Assembly: GCA_937981955.1 (NCBI GenBank)
Contig: CALJNA010000029.1
Location: 26,045-90,044, forward strand
Length of the DNA: 64,000 bases
Source of the DNA: an uncultured Granulosicoccaceae bacterium
GTDB lineage: Bacteria; Pseudomonadota; Gammaproteobacteria; Granulosicoccales; Granulosicoccaceae
Direction of reading: 5' to 3'
The notes beneath the pieces were generated by a model. That model was not told the DNA's origin, did not search any database, and worked only from the letters and a program-made list of their open reading frames with translations. Of the stretch, positions 31,574 to 41,790 are shown piece by piece (within the stretch, counting starts at the first letter, position 1; each line of letters begins with the position of its first letter). The position numbers were made by a program, and so were the translations under genes.

Positions 31574-33928
31574 ATGAGTATTCTTGAACTTGATACAACG
31601 CTGCAGGCGCATGCTACTGGTGCAACTGCCAGGCTGAACGACAACTATCAACTGCATCTGGATGTTCTTGAATCCTGGCTTTGCCGTGTTGCTATTGTGC
31701 CTGCCGATTCAGATTACGTTGCTCACTCCTGGATGGCGGGCCCGCCAGATACTGATATTCCCTGGCAGGGCAGGCACAGACTTAGCACTGAAGGGTTCAG
31801 CTGTCCGGCCGTTCAAGTAGCTGAACAGGCAGCGATGATATCGTCAGATGAATTCAGTATTGCTGTGCAGGCGTCACCACTGGCTATCAACATTCATCGA
31901 AAAACCACCACCGGTAAATTTCCGATGCTTGTTGACAGACCGATGGCGGCTTACCGTGTTCTTCCTCGACGTGGCTTGCTTCAGCATGCGCAAACGCGTG
32001 ACCTTGGCGACCTGCACCTTGGTTTGGGTGATAAGTGCGGACCATTAGATAAGACCGGCCGGCGCTTCAGATGTTTGCAAACGGATGCGCTTGGCTACAA
32101 CGCGGAAACGTCCGACCCGTTATACAAGCACGTTCCATGGATTATTGTTGGCAACAATGACAAAGGCTTCTGCGGAATTTTCTACGACTCATTTTCAGAA
32201 TTGAATATTGATCTTGGCGCGGAGCATTCCAACTATCACGATCACTATCGTCATATAGAAAGCTATGATCGAGCACTCGTTTATTATGTTGTCGAAGGTC
32301 CGGCGTTGGTTGATGTTGTTAGACGTTTTCAACTGCTGACAGGTAAGCCGCATCTTCAGCCTCGCTGGTCGTTGGGTTTTGCACATACTTCCATGCATTT
32401 GGCAGACGATGATCACGCGCAGCAGGCGATTCTGAACTTTGTTGATGAATGCGAGCAGCGTAAAATCCCGCTTAGCGCGATACATTCAGGGTCAGGCTAT
32501 ACCACCCGAGATGACGGTCGTCGTTATGTCTTTACGTGGAATACAAAAAAGTTTCCGGATCGTGATGTTTTTTTTAATACGCTTGATAAAGCAGGTTTGC
32601 ACAGTTGTGCCAACATCAAGCCCGTATTGTTGTGCGAGCACCCGCTGTTCGATGAGGTGGCGGAGTTTGGCGGCTTTATCAGAGATGCCCAAGGTAAACC
32701 GGCAATAGAGATGTTCTGGGGCGGACCCGGGGCCAGTCTTGATTTCACTCATCCAAAAACAGTGGCATGGTGGCAACGTGGAGTGACTGAACAGGTTTTG
32801 GGTGCAGGCTTTAGTGCCGCGTGGAATGATAACAACGAATGTGAGATCTGGGACGAGGGTGCGGTAGTTCATGGGTTTGGTGATTCAAAGTCTGCGATGG
32901 ATGTTCGTCCCATTCAGGCATTGCTAATGGTGCGAGCAAGTTTTGAAGCAACTGCCGCATTCGCACCAGATAAAAGGCCTTACACCATTACACGAGCAGG
33001 TCCGGTGGGGATTGCACGATATGCTCAAACCTGGAGTGGAGATAACCGAACGTCGTGGCACACCTTGCAATGGAATCTGGCTAATGGGTTATCCATGAGC
33101 TTGTCCGGGCTTCCGTTTCTGGGCCACGACATAGGTGGATTTGACGGACCTAAGCCAGGCGCTGAACTTTTATGCCGGTGGGTGGAAATGATGTGTTTTC
33201 ATCCAAGGGCAGTCATGAATTCATGGAAGCCCGGGGAAACTAATCCTGCAACTTTACCGTGGATGCATAGCGGTGTTGAAGAACACATCAGAAATGTGCT
33301 CATTTTACGTTATCGCTTTTTACCCTGGTTGTATCACTTGAACTGGCGTTCGCATGTTAATGGTACCAACAGTATTGCTCCGATGATGCTGTATTACCCT
33401 GATCAGTCGTGTGTGAACGATCATAGTCAGTTTATGGTGGGTGAGCAGTTGCTGGTTGCACCTGTGGTCAACGAAGGTGAGCAACGCAGAGCAGTCTACT
33501 TACCGGATACCGCTAACGGATGGTATGCCTATACGCCAGATATCGAGCAGCCGACTCACTATGAAGGCAATCAGTCGATTATTGTCGATGCTCCGCTGGG
33601 GAAAATTCCGTTGTTTGTCAGAGGTGGCAGCGTTTTGCCAATAGCGACGGATTGGGCAGCCGCCACACCACACGATGCAACTGAAGTGTGCCTTAGCGTG
33701 TTTGTTACCAGCACGTCGGGTGAATTTTCTGAAGAACTGTTTTTTGATGACGGGCAATCGTGGCGTTACAGAGACAAAGCCGCTTCGCTATTGAAAATTG
33801 ATGTTAGTTGGAATAGTGCACAAGTACGTGTCAATGTTAGTGAGTGCTGGTCTGGTGAGGCGCGTCCCGAGATATCTGTGTCGGTTATCGGTCTGGCAAA
33901 TCGATGCGTTGATGTTAGCTTGCCGTAA
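31574..33928 (+). CDS. Glycoside hydrolase family 31
   Basis: GH31 motifs AAWNDNNECEIWDEG and GHDIGGFDGPKPGAELLCRWVEMMCFHPRAVMNSW. Confidence 0.93.
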   Translation: MSILELDTTLQAHATGATARLNDNYQLHLDVLESWLCRVAIVPADSDYVAHSWMAGPPDTDIPWQGRHRLSTEGFSCPAVQVAEQAAMISSDEFSIAVQASPLAINIHRKTTTGKFPMLVDRPMAAYRVLPRRGLLQHAQTRDLGDLHLGLGDKCGPLDKTGRRFRCLQTDALGYNAETSDPLYKHVPWIIVGNNDKGFCGIFYDSFSELNIDLGAEHSNYHDHYRHIESYDRALVYYVVEGPALVDVVRRFQLLTGKPHLQPRWSLGFAHTSMHLADDDHAQQAILNFVDECEQRKIPLSAIHSGSGYTTRDDGRRYVFTWNTKKFPDRDVFFNTLDKAGLHSCANIKPVLLCEHPLFDEVAEFGGFIRDAQGKPAIEMFWGGPGASLDFTHPKTVAWWQRGVTEQVLGAGFSAAWNDNNECEIWDEGAVVHGFGDSKSAMDVRPIQALLMVRASFEATAAFAPDKRPYTITRAGPVGIARYAQTWSGDNRTSWHTLQWNLANGLSMSLSGLPFLGHDIGGFDGPKPGAELLCRWVEMMCFHPRAVMNSWKPGETNPATLPWMHSGVEEHIRNVLILRYRFLPWLYHLNWRSHVNGTNSIAPMMLYYPDQSCVNDHSQFMVGEQLLVAPVVNEGEQRRAVYLPDTANGWYAYTPDIEQPTHYEGNQSIIVDAPLGKIPLFVRGGSVLPIATDWAAATPHDATEVCLSVFVTSTSGEFSEELFFDDGQSWRYRDKAASLLKIDVSWNSAQVRVNVSECWSGEARPEISVSVIGLANRCVDVSLP

Positions 33929-33961
33929 CAGCGCAATAAACTCTATCAGGAAGAAACGACA

Positions 33962-35152
33962 ATGAAGCTACAGACACTCGATACCTACGTTGTTGGTAAT
34001 CCACCGCCTCATTTTGGCGGGCAATATTTTATTTTCGTTAGACTTACCACCGACGATGGTATCGAAGGCTTTGGTGAAGTCTATACAGCTACCTTTAGTC
34101 CGGCTGTTGTCGAGGCCATGATTCAAGACGTGTTTGAACATCATTTTCTGGATGCTGACCCGTTCCATATTGAAAGGTTGTGGCGCCGGGTTTACGGACG
34201 CGGTTATACATTAAGACCTGATGTATCTTTGATGAGCGTGTTGAGTGGTCTGGAAACCGCGTGCTGGGATATTGTTGGGAAATCAGTTGGGAAGCCTGTG
34301 TACGAGTTATTGGGTGGCAAGGTCCATGATCGCTTGCGAAGCTATACGTATATCTATCCACGCGAGGGAGAAGACGATTCTGTATACAGTGATCCCGATC
34401 TGGCAGCCACCCGTGCATTGGAATACATAGACATGGGGTTTACCGCGTTAAAATTTGATCCAGCAGGCCCGTATTCTGTTTATGACGGTAGGCAACCTTC
34501 TTTGACCGAGCTCGATCGTTCTGAACGATTTGTGAAAACGCTGAGAAAAGCAGTTGGCACCAAAGCTGATCTGCTGTTTGGTACTCATGGACAGTTTACT
34601 GCCTCTGGTGCTATACGTTTGGCAAAACGACTCGAAAGCAGTGACCCGTTGTGGTTTGAAGAACCCATGCCGCCGGACAATCCGAATGAAATGGCTAAGA
34701 TAGCTCGCCAAACATCAATACCGATAGCAACCGGTGAAAGACTCACAACAAAATACGAGTTTGCCAAAGTGCTGGAAACGCAGGCTGCATCCATTTTACA
34801 AATGGCCCTGGGTCGTGTGGGTGGTTTGCTTGAAGGTAAAAAAATCGCCGGTATGGCCGAAACCTACCATGCGCTAATCGCACCTCATCTTTATTGTGGT
34901 CCTATTGAAGGTGCGGCAAACGTGCAATTGGCAACATGTACTCCGAATTTCCTTATTCTTGAAAGTATTGAGCGCTGGGAAGGCTTTCACGCGAGTATCT
35001 TGAACTCACCCATGCACTGGGAAGATGGATATGTGATTCCATCCAATGAACCTGGTATTGGTGTTGAACTGAATGTTGAGGTTGCTTTGGCTAATCCGTA
35101 TAACGCGAAAACGCTACATTTGAATATGGCCGAAGAGCCAGTGCCAGTTTAA
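33962..35152 (+). CDS. Mandelate racemase/muconate lactonizing enzyme family (enolase superfamily)
   Basis: LETACWDIVGKSVGKPVYELLGGKVHDRLRSY, EEPMPPDNPNEMAKIARQTSIPIATGE. Confidence 0.93.
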   Translation: MKLQTLDTYVVGNPPPHFGGQYFIFVRLTTDDGIEGFGEVYTATFSPAVVEAMIQDVFEHHFLDADPFHIERLWRRVYGRGYTLRPDVSLMSVLSGLETACWDIVGKSVGKPVYELLGGKVHDRLRSYTYIYPREGEDDSVYSDPDLAATRALEYIDMGFTALKFDPAGPYSVYDGRQPSLTELDRSERFVKTLRKAVGTKADLLFGTHGQFTASGAIRLAKRLESSDPLWFEEPMPPDNPNEMAKIARQTSIPIATGERLTTKYEFAKVLETQAASILQMALGRVGGLLEGKKIAGMAETYHALIAPHLYCGPIEGAANVQLATCTPNFLILESIERWEGFHASILNSPMHWEDGYVIPSNEPGIGVELNVEVALANPYNAKTLHLNMAEEPVPV

Positions 35153-37233
35153 TGGGGCAATTGTAGCACCGAAGCTTTCTTAAACAGGCTCTGAAAGAAA
35201 AGTTTGTTCAAGCCTTGGTTGATAGTGCGCTGCAGAGACGCATTCTCACTTTCATCAATCCTGCTAAAACGTAGCCGAATTAATTGTGCACCAACAGATT
35301 CTATTAGCTGAGTATCCATACGCTGAGTGTCAGAGTACAGTTGCACAGCGCGGTTGATAAATTCACCCGGCGTTTCGGTTTTATGTCGTTGAACACCCAT
35401 GCGACCGAGCAGTCTTACGTAGCGGTCCCACAGGCGCTCCACTTGGGTTTGTTCCTTCCGATTAAAAAGAGGTATCCCTAGAACCAGCACGCACCAAAGC
35501 GCGGCCAGTATCAGAACCAGTGCGGTTATTTGCCAAAGCTTTAGTCTGGGCAGTCCTAGTTTTTCCCACATTCGATACTGTGACTCGTTGTTAAAGTTTA
35601 CAACGAGCCTTTGCCAGTCGTGATTCATTTCATCCATGTTCAGCTTCAATCTTTTAAGCCAGGCATTTCCTTGTCTGGCCATCATAGGGACCGGTTCGTT
35701 GTCACCGAGTGCGGCGGCCATACTGGTATCGACTCTTGATGGAGCAACAGCGGCAGTTGGATCGTATCTTACCCATTTTCCATTTAGATAGACCTCTGCC
35801 CATGCGTGCGCATCCGATTGGCGCACGATCATGTAATCACCGTTCATTTCGCCGCCAAGGTAGCCCGTAACAACTCGTGCCGGTATTGCGGCAGCACGCA
35901 TTAAGACAACGAACGCAGATGCGTAGTGTTCGCAGAAACCATTGCGCGTTGAGAAAAGAAACTCGTCAACCGGGCTATCGCCCAACAAGCTGGGTTGTAG
36001 CGTGTAGTGGAATGGTTGCTCGTTAAAATATTTCAATACAGAATTTGCATAGCTTTCGTCACTATCAGCTTCAGCGCGCATATTTCTGGCGAATTGCAAG
36101 GATTCAGGGTTTTTATCTGCGAGCTGAGTGTATCGTTCTGTTGGTCGAACTATTGGTCTGTACGATCGCCCAAGTAACGATGATTGCCTGTAACGCATAA
36201 CCTGCGTTAGCGGTTTGTCAGTTTTCAATTGCAAATCTGCTGTCATTGCAGCCAGTATTCTGCGCTCGTTCTTGTCAGCTGTATCGGATGCGGGCAAAGA
36301 CGATGGATATTCAAGTGCGAATAACCAGCGTTGCCGCGTTGCCTGCATCATCACGGTATAGTCAATCGCTGTGCTTCCTTCCGGATGATTTCCGGAAGGT
36401 CTTACCAGCGGTGTTGCCTGGCCGATTGTCCACTCCCGTCCATCGAAATCGCTTAACACCGGGCCGCGCCAATAACGTTTATTTTGTGCTGGAGGTGCGC
36501 CGTCAAATTCGACCCTGAATGCAACCTCATCCGATTTGGACAGATTGCCAATAGAACCTGGCGCCATTGAATCTGATAGGCCGGTGACACCTGTGGCGTC
36601 ATCTGGTAGCGACCACAACGGCCCTGGCAGTCTTGGGAATACAACAAACAGCAGTAAAGCAAGCGGTGCACCGTGCAGTAACAGCTTACCCACCATTTTT
36701 ACGTTATGTTTTAACGGATGGGCATTGTTTGAATCGCGAATGACAGCAAGTGCGTTTCCCAGTGCCAGCACAGCAGGCACGGTTATCAGTGCTGACACGA
36801 TAGATTGAGAATAGAAATATTGTGTCAACAACAGAAATCCTGCCAGGCACAATAACAAAGTTGAGTCGGACGGTTTTCTTACCTCGGCAAATTTTGCAGA
36901 TACCAGAATAAACAGAAACGCCACACATGGGTCTCTACCCATAAAGTAGCCATAATGTACTCTAACCATGATTGCACCGCCGAGCGCAATGATCGTCATC
37001 CCAAGGGGCGACAGAATCAGGCCAAGCAGTTTTGAGGGTCGGTGATGTTCGATGAGCTTCAACGACACAATACCAACGCCAAGTAAACTTACCCAAAACG
37101 GAAGATGCAACACATGGGGTAATTGAGACAGGAACAGTAATGCAGCCAGGGCGTATAAAGATCGTCGATCAAGACGCACAGGTGAAGTAATTTGTCTGGA
37201 CTTGCGTTTTCTTCCTGCTAACGACCAGTTCAC
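35149..37233 (-). CDS. TgpA-type transglutaminase (DUF3488)
   Basis: Multi-TM N-terminus; NGFCEHYASAFVVLMRAAAIPARVVTGY and QSDAHAWAEVYLNGKWVRYDPTAAV. Confidence 0.93.
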   Translation of the reverse strand: MNWSLAGRKRKSRQITSPVRLDRRSLYALAALLFLSQLPHVLHLPFWVSLLGVGIVSLKLIEHHRPSKLLGLILSPLGMTIIALGGAIMVRVHYGYFMGRDPCVAFLFILVSAKFAEVRKPSDSTLLLCLAGFLLLTQYFYSQSIVSALITVPAVLALGNALAVIRDSNNAHPLKHNVKMVGKLLLHGAPLALLLFVVFPRLPGPLWSLPDDATGVTGLSDSMAPGSIGNLSKSDEVAFRVEFDGAPPAQNKRYWRGPVLSDFDGREWTIGQATPLVRPSGNHPEGSTAIDYTVMMQATRQRWLFALEYPSSLPASDTADKNERRILAAMTADLQLKTDKPLTQVMRYRQSSLLGRSYRPIVRPTERYTQLADKNPESLQFARNMRAEADSDESYANSVLKYFNEQPFHYTLQPSLLGDSPVDEFLFSTRNGFCEHYASAFVVLMRAAAIPARVVTGYLGGEMNGDYMIVRQSDAHAWAEVYLNGKWVRYDPTAAVAPSRVDTSMAAALGDNEPVPMMARQGNAWLKRLKLNMDEMNHDWQRLVVNFNNESQYRMWEKLGLPRLKLWQITALVLILAALWCVLVLGIPLFNRKEQTQVERLWDRYVRLLGRMGVQRHKTETPGEFINRAVQLYSDTQRMDTQLIESVGAQLIRLRFSRIDESENASLQRTINQGLNKLFFQSLFKKASVLQLPH

Positions 37234-38198
37234 GGTTTAAGCCCATGTGTGGCGAGTGCGGTGAGAGCTTCGTGAGAGTGGGTGAAACCGCAGGCCGGTT
37301 CAAGTTGAATATGATTTAAATCAAATGCGTATGCGATATGAGCCTTTTCAGCATTGACTACCCAGGCGGCAAGGCGTGATAGTTGTTGTTCAACGTCTGT
37401 CAGTCCGGTGACTGACAGATTTAATCGTGTTTCTCCACCGGCGTTTTCCTGTTCAAAGGTTTTAACGAATAAACCTTGACCGCGTGCTGCTGCTTTCCAG
37501 GCTATGGATGAAATGGTATCGCCTGTGTGGTACTCGCGTACTCCCGAAATATCGCCTTGCGTTCCCTTTCGTTGTTGTTCGCCGTTTTCGGCTGTGGCCT
37601 GTGAAGGCAATGGTGGTGGTGATTTTTCCGTCGCCGGGTAAACAGTTGCGCTTTCGCCTGAGTGCACATAGCACCAGGTGCGCCAGAGGCCTAACGGATA
37701 CGTGCTGGTTACGGTGATTCGTCCAAGCGACAGGATACCTCGTTGCGTGGTTGGTTTTCTTATAGTCGCGGTGGCAGTGCTCTGAGCATTCACATCGATA
37801 ACACTCGAAACCTGTTCTGACTTTAACGTTATCCCTGTACGGTCAAGACCGGTATCGTTTTCAACATTGATTTCGAATGCTGCAAGCTCTCCGGCAAACA
37901 CATTATCGACACGAATGGTTTTGAAAGAAATGCCAGCTACATTTTTATACGTGTGCAACAAAGAAGCGGCGAAAAGTCCTGTTAACAAAAAGCACAATGC
38001 ATAACCAAGGTTCAGTGCATAGTTAACCGATGCAATCAACATGATCAGCAGTGAAAACAGGTATGCAAGCCCGCGTCTGGTTGGCAGGATGTAAATACGT
38101 TGATGTTCTATGCGAAGCGGCAGTTCATCTTCCGGCCGAGTGCGGAATAGTCGTTGTTTAAACGAGACCGATTCCGGGGTCGCTGTTGTGCTGGTCAT
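37230..38198 (-). CDS. DUF58 domain-containing protein
   Basis: GDISGVREYHTGDTISSIAWKAAARGQGLFVKTFEQE; two N-terminal TM segments. Confidence 0.9.
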   Translation of the reverse strand: MTSTTATPESVSFKQRLFRTRPEDELPLRIEHQRIYILPTRRGLAYLFSLLIMLIASVNYALNLGYALCFLLTGLFAASLLHTYKNVAGISFKTIRVDNVFAGELAAFEINVENDTGLDRTGITLKSEQVSSVIDVNAQSTATATIRKPTTQRGILSLGRITVTSTYPLGLWRTWCYVHSGESATVYPATEKSPPPLPSQATAENGEQQRKGTQGDISGVREYHTGDTISSIAWKAAARGQGLFVKTFEQENAGGETRLNLSVTGLTDVEQQLSRLAAWVVNAEKAHIAYAFDLNHIQLEPACGFTHSHEALTALATHGLKP

Positions 38199-38227
38199 GG
38201 TAATGGCCGACAGTCAGATATCAACAG

Positions 38228-39199
38228 TTAAGGTGATGGTACTTGGTTCAATATGTCCATGGCCGCGGTTCTACCCGTGCTGACCAAGCCGGTTAATCGA
38301 TGGCCCGCCAATGCTGGAAATACCCGTTGGACATCATCTGGTAATACATGATCGCGCTTGTCCAGATAGGTGATCGCCTTACACAGTTTTACAAGACTCA
38401 GGCCAGCACGAGAACTCAATCCTGTCCCTGTTTCGCGAGAACAGATCAGTAAAGCCTGGATATAGTCATAAATGGTGTCTGAAACATGGACAGCGTTGGC
38501 TTCGGCGGACCATATTTCCAGTTGATGTTTACTCGCCACAGCTGCAAGATCCGCAATTGCAGATCGTTTGTCACCCGCAGCCATTAGTTCGCGCTCGGTT
38601 ACAGGGTCTGGATAACCCAGGGAAAGTCCTACCAGAAAACGATCCAGTTGCGATTCGGGCAACGGGTAAGCCCCAAGTTGTTCGGCTGGGTTTTGTGTTG
38701 CGATAACGAAAAATTCATCCGGAAGAGAATAAGTATTGCCATCAACGGATATCTGTTTTTCTTCCATGGCTTCGAGTAAAGCACTTTGAGCCTTTGGGGG
38801 AGCTCGATTAATTTCATCGGCAAGCAGCACTGATGTAAACACTGGACCTTCGCGAAATTCAAACTGTTGCGTATTGCTGTTGAACACCGAGACACCCACA
38901 ATGTCAGCTGGTAGTAAATCGCTGGTGAACTGTACGCGCTTCCAGCCAAGACCCATGCTCATACCTAATGCATGGGCAAGTGTCGTCTTGCCTGTTCCCG
39001 GAACATCTTCAATGAGCAGATGCCCTTTCGCCAACATGCAGGCAACTGCCATTTCCAGTTGGTCCCGCTTTCCCAGAAGAATGGTTTCCAGCTGTTCCAA
39101 CACCAGCGATACGTCGCCAAGTGGAGTTACGGATACAGGTTGGGCGCTGTTTTTCATACGGTGAGCAACGTGACAGGTAATGGAGTTGTTATCGGCCAA
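38228..39199 (-). CDS. MoxR family AAA+ ATPase
   Basis: EDVPGTGKTTLAHAL, RVQFTSDLLPADIVGVSVF, LLADEINRAPPKAQSALLEAMEE. Confidence 0.95.
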   Translation of the reverse strand: MADNNSITCHVAHRMKNSAQPVSVTPLGDVSLVLEQLETILLGKRDQLEMAVACMLAKGHLLIEDVPGTGKTTLAHALGMSMGLGWKRVQFTSDLLPADIVGVSVFNSNTQQFEFREGPVFTSVLLADEINRAPPKAQSALLEAMEEKQISVDGNTYSLPDEFFVIATQNPAEQLGAYPLPESQLDRFLVGLSLGYPDPVTERELMAAGDKRSAIADLAAVASKHQLEIWSAEANAVHVSDTIYDYIQALLICSRETGTGLSSRAGLSLVKLCKAITYLDKRDHVLPDDVQRVFPALAGHRLTGLVSTGRTAAMDILNQVPSP

Positions 39200-39540
39200 A
39201 AAGGATGCTCCTAACGGTGGAATGTGTCGTTAAATCAGCCTGTGACAGAGGTGCTCTGCGCTTTGTGGACGAACACGCAATTTCTTGTGTCAATGTGGCC
39301 ATGATGAGGATTCTGTGGTCGTTGATTCGTTATGCTCTGGTTAAGCTGGGAGGAACCTGGCAACAGCTTTGGGTGTCGCAATCTGACATGGTTCGCATTT
39401 TGACTTTTAAGCAGCGAAATTGATGTCAGATTTGGCTGGCGGTGCAAGTAAGGCGAATCAGATTGAAGGAAAATAATCGGTATCGTTGATATGAGCCAAC
39501 CCTGGCGCACGCGAATAATTCGCAAGAAATTTTCAAAAAA

Positions 39541-41724
39541 TTGAAGAGTATTACTATCCAAGCATCATCCTCTATTTCCAGTATTTTAGTGGCTGCTGGT
39601 CTGTGCTGTCTGGCGAACGGTGTTCATGCGCACGATGGTGCCCATGCATCTGAAAACGCACCTGTGCAAGTCACCGGTTCGGGTATAAGTGATATTGGCC
39701 CAATGACACAACCCGTTTCGGCTGAAGTGGTTCGTGAAGCGGTGGCACCGCAACTTAATCCGTCTGTCGGAGGCCTGTGGTCTGATGTCTATGATTGGCC
39801 TTTGGTAGCGGTGCATGCGGCGTTGCTGCCAAACGGTAAAGTGCTGGCCTGGGACGCGACGCCGGACGATGCAGACGATGATCCTCACACCACTGATAAC
39901 TACACAACGCGCGTGACTTTGTGGGACCCGGTATCCGACACGCATGTGCAAACAAACAACGATACCGATACCGATTTGTTTTGTGCAGGTTCGGCTCATC
40001 TGTGGGATGGTCGCATTTTATTCGCTGGTGGTGACGGTGGAAGGGCGGGCGCAAACGGTCCGCTTGCCAATACGAACATTTACAACCCGGTGTCGAACAC
40101 ATGGCATCGAACACAAAACATGAACGCACCGCGCTGGTATTCGTCGGTCGCTGCATTGTCTAACGGTGAGATGCTGACACTCGGTGGTACTTACAATCCG
40201 CAACCACTAGGTGAAGTTTTTCAGTTTGATCAAACATGGAGAGCTCTGTCGGGCAATATTGAACAACTTAACAGTGAAGATTATCAGTGGTTACAACAAA
40301 CACCGGAAGGTTCGGTTTTGTATTTTGGTCCATCAAATATTCTTGTTGATATTGAAACAGAAGGCAGTGGCACGTTCACAGCGCAAGCAACGCGTGACGC
40401 TATAGGTATTCGTGATTATGGTAGCTATGCGATGTACACCACCGGGAAAATACTGGTTGCTGGTGGTGAGCAGGGTCAGAGTTCCTCGGTCGTTATTGAT
40501 ACTGCAACTCGACAAACCGTCGATACCAGCCCAATGAATTACGGGCGCCGGCAACACAATTTGACCATCCTGGCCGATGGTTCAGTGTTGGTCACTGGTG
40601 GTAACAGCGACGGCACTCAGTATTACAGCACCACAGCGGGTGTTTTTCAGCCTGAAATCTGGAACCCGGATACAGGTAACTGGACTGTGCAAAATACCAT
40701 GTCGGTCGATCGCCAGTATCATTCGGTAGCGTTGTTATTGCCTGACGGGACCGTGCTTTCTGCAGGTGGTGGAATTTGCGGTGTTTGTTACGAGTTGGGC
40801 TATGAAGAACGTAACGGAGACATATTCTCACCACCTTATCTGTTTAATGCAGACGGGAGCAGGGCAACGCAGCCTCGCATGGGTCTGGTTCCCGATGTTG
40901 CTGACTATGCAGAACAGATTGTTGTCAGCCTTGCTGATTCTATCGATATTGAAAAAGCCCATCTGATCAAACTCGGCTCAGTTACGCACTCGGAAAATCA
41001 GGACCAGCGTCTGGTTCCTCTGAGCTTTAACAGAACAGCACGACGGCTGACTTTGCAAATGCCAGACTCGCGTGACGTTGCACCGCCAGGGCATTATTTA
41101 ATGTTTGCGGTTGATATCAATGGTGTGCCTTCTGAAGGCAGCATTATTAAATTGGGACAGCCGCTGATCGGTAAAGAGCAAATGACGCGATCTACGCTCG
41201 AAATTGACAGCTGGGATACCTATTTAACCGAGCCTGTTGCCGGACGTGCCAGTATTGAGCTAAACGCTGCGGCAGGCACTGTGCTGTATGTGTCAGATTC
41301 TGCGCCTGTCAGAGCGGACCAACAGCTCGATGTACTATGCACCGCAACGGTTCAAAACGATGGCAGAGCCAGCTGTGAAGTCAGTACATCGACTGGCTCG
41401 CAGTTGCATTTGAGCGTTACCGGTACAACACGTTCAGACTATGCTTTAGTTTATTCTGATAATGAAGAAATAACCCCGGTTGAGCCTGCCAACCCCGGCG
41501 AATCGATTGCACCGGAACAACCAGGGCCTTCCGGTCAAACCCCGAATACAGGTGGGAACACGCCGATACCGGATAGTAACGGGCAAGCACAACCCGGTAC
41601 AGCACCGGTCAACGGCACGGGCAAAGTTCGTACAGGTGTTGGTTCTATCACACTTTCGTGGGTGCTGATGTTACTCATTTCGGTCCTCATAAGGCCTATT
41701 TCATACCGTATTTTCAGGGTTTAA
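39541..41724 (+). CDS. Galactose-oxidase-like (DUF1929) copper radical oxidase with C-terminal anchor
   Basis: Kelch repeats; C-terminal early-set-like domain; ligands/cofactor residues in LFCAGSAHLWDG, PRWYSSVAAL, DRQYHSVALLLPDG, SVTHSENQDQRLVPL; signal peptide (TTG start). Confidence 0.88.
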   Translation: MKSITIQASSSISSILVAAGLCCLANGVHAHDGAHASENAPVQVTGSGISDIGPMTQPVSAEVVREAVAPQLNPSVGGLWSDVYDWPLVAVHAALLPNGKVLAWDATPDDADDDPHTTDNYTTRVTLWDPVSDTHVQTNNDTDTDLFCAGSAHLWDGRILFAGGDGGRAGANGPLANTNIYNPVSNTWHRTQNMNAPRWYSSVAALSNGEMLTLGGTYNPQPLGEVFQFDQTWRALSGNIEQLNSEDYQWLQQTPEGSVLYFGPSNILVDIETEGSGTFTAQATRDAIGIRDYGSYAMYTTGKILVAGGEQGQSSSVVIDTATRQTVDTSPMNYGRRQHNLTILADGSVLVTGGNSDGTQYYSTTAGVFQPEIWNPDTGNWTVQNTMSVDRQYHSVALLLPDGTVLSAGGGICGVCYELGYEERNGDIFSPPYLFNADGSRATQPRMGLVPDVADYAEQIVVSLADSIDIEKAHLIKLGSVTHSENQDQRLVPLSFNRTARRLTLQMPDSRDVAPPGHYLMFAVDINGVPSEGSIIKLGQPLIGKEQMTRSTLEIDSWDTYLTEPVAGRASIELNAAAGTVLYVSDSAPVRADQQLDVLCTATVQNDGRASCEVSTSTGSQLHLSVTGTTRSDYALVYSDNEEITPVEPANPGESIAPEQPGPSGQTPNTGGNTPIPDSNGQAQPGTAPVNGTGKVRTGVGSITLSWVLMLLISVLIRPISYRIFRV

Positions 41725-41790
41725 CTTACTCTACTCAGTGAGTTGTTATACTCTGAGCTACCGAAGATCTAGCCTGCCAGTACTATCAGC

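Noticed and set aside
38228-39199. MoxR ATPase as the missing CobS partner of the CobT-like protein
   Set aside because: It is 29 kb away and sits in a standard MoxR/DUF58/TgpA operon; no sequence reason to link them.
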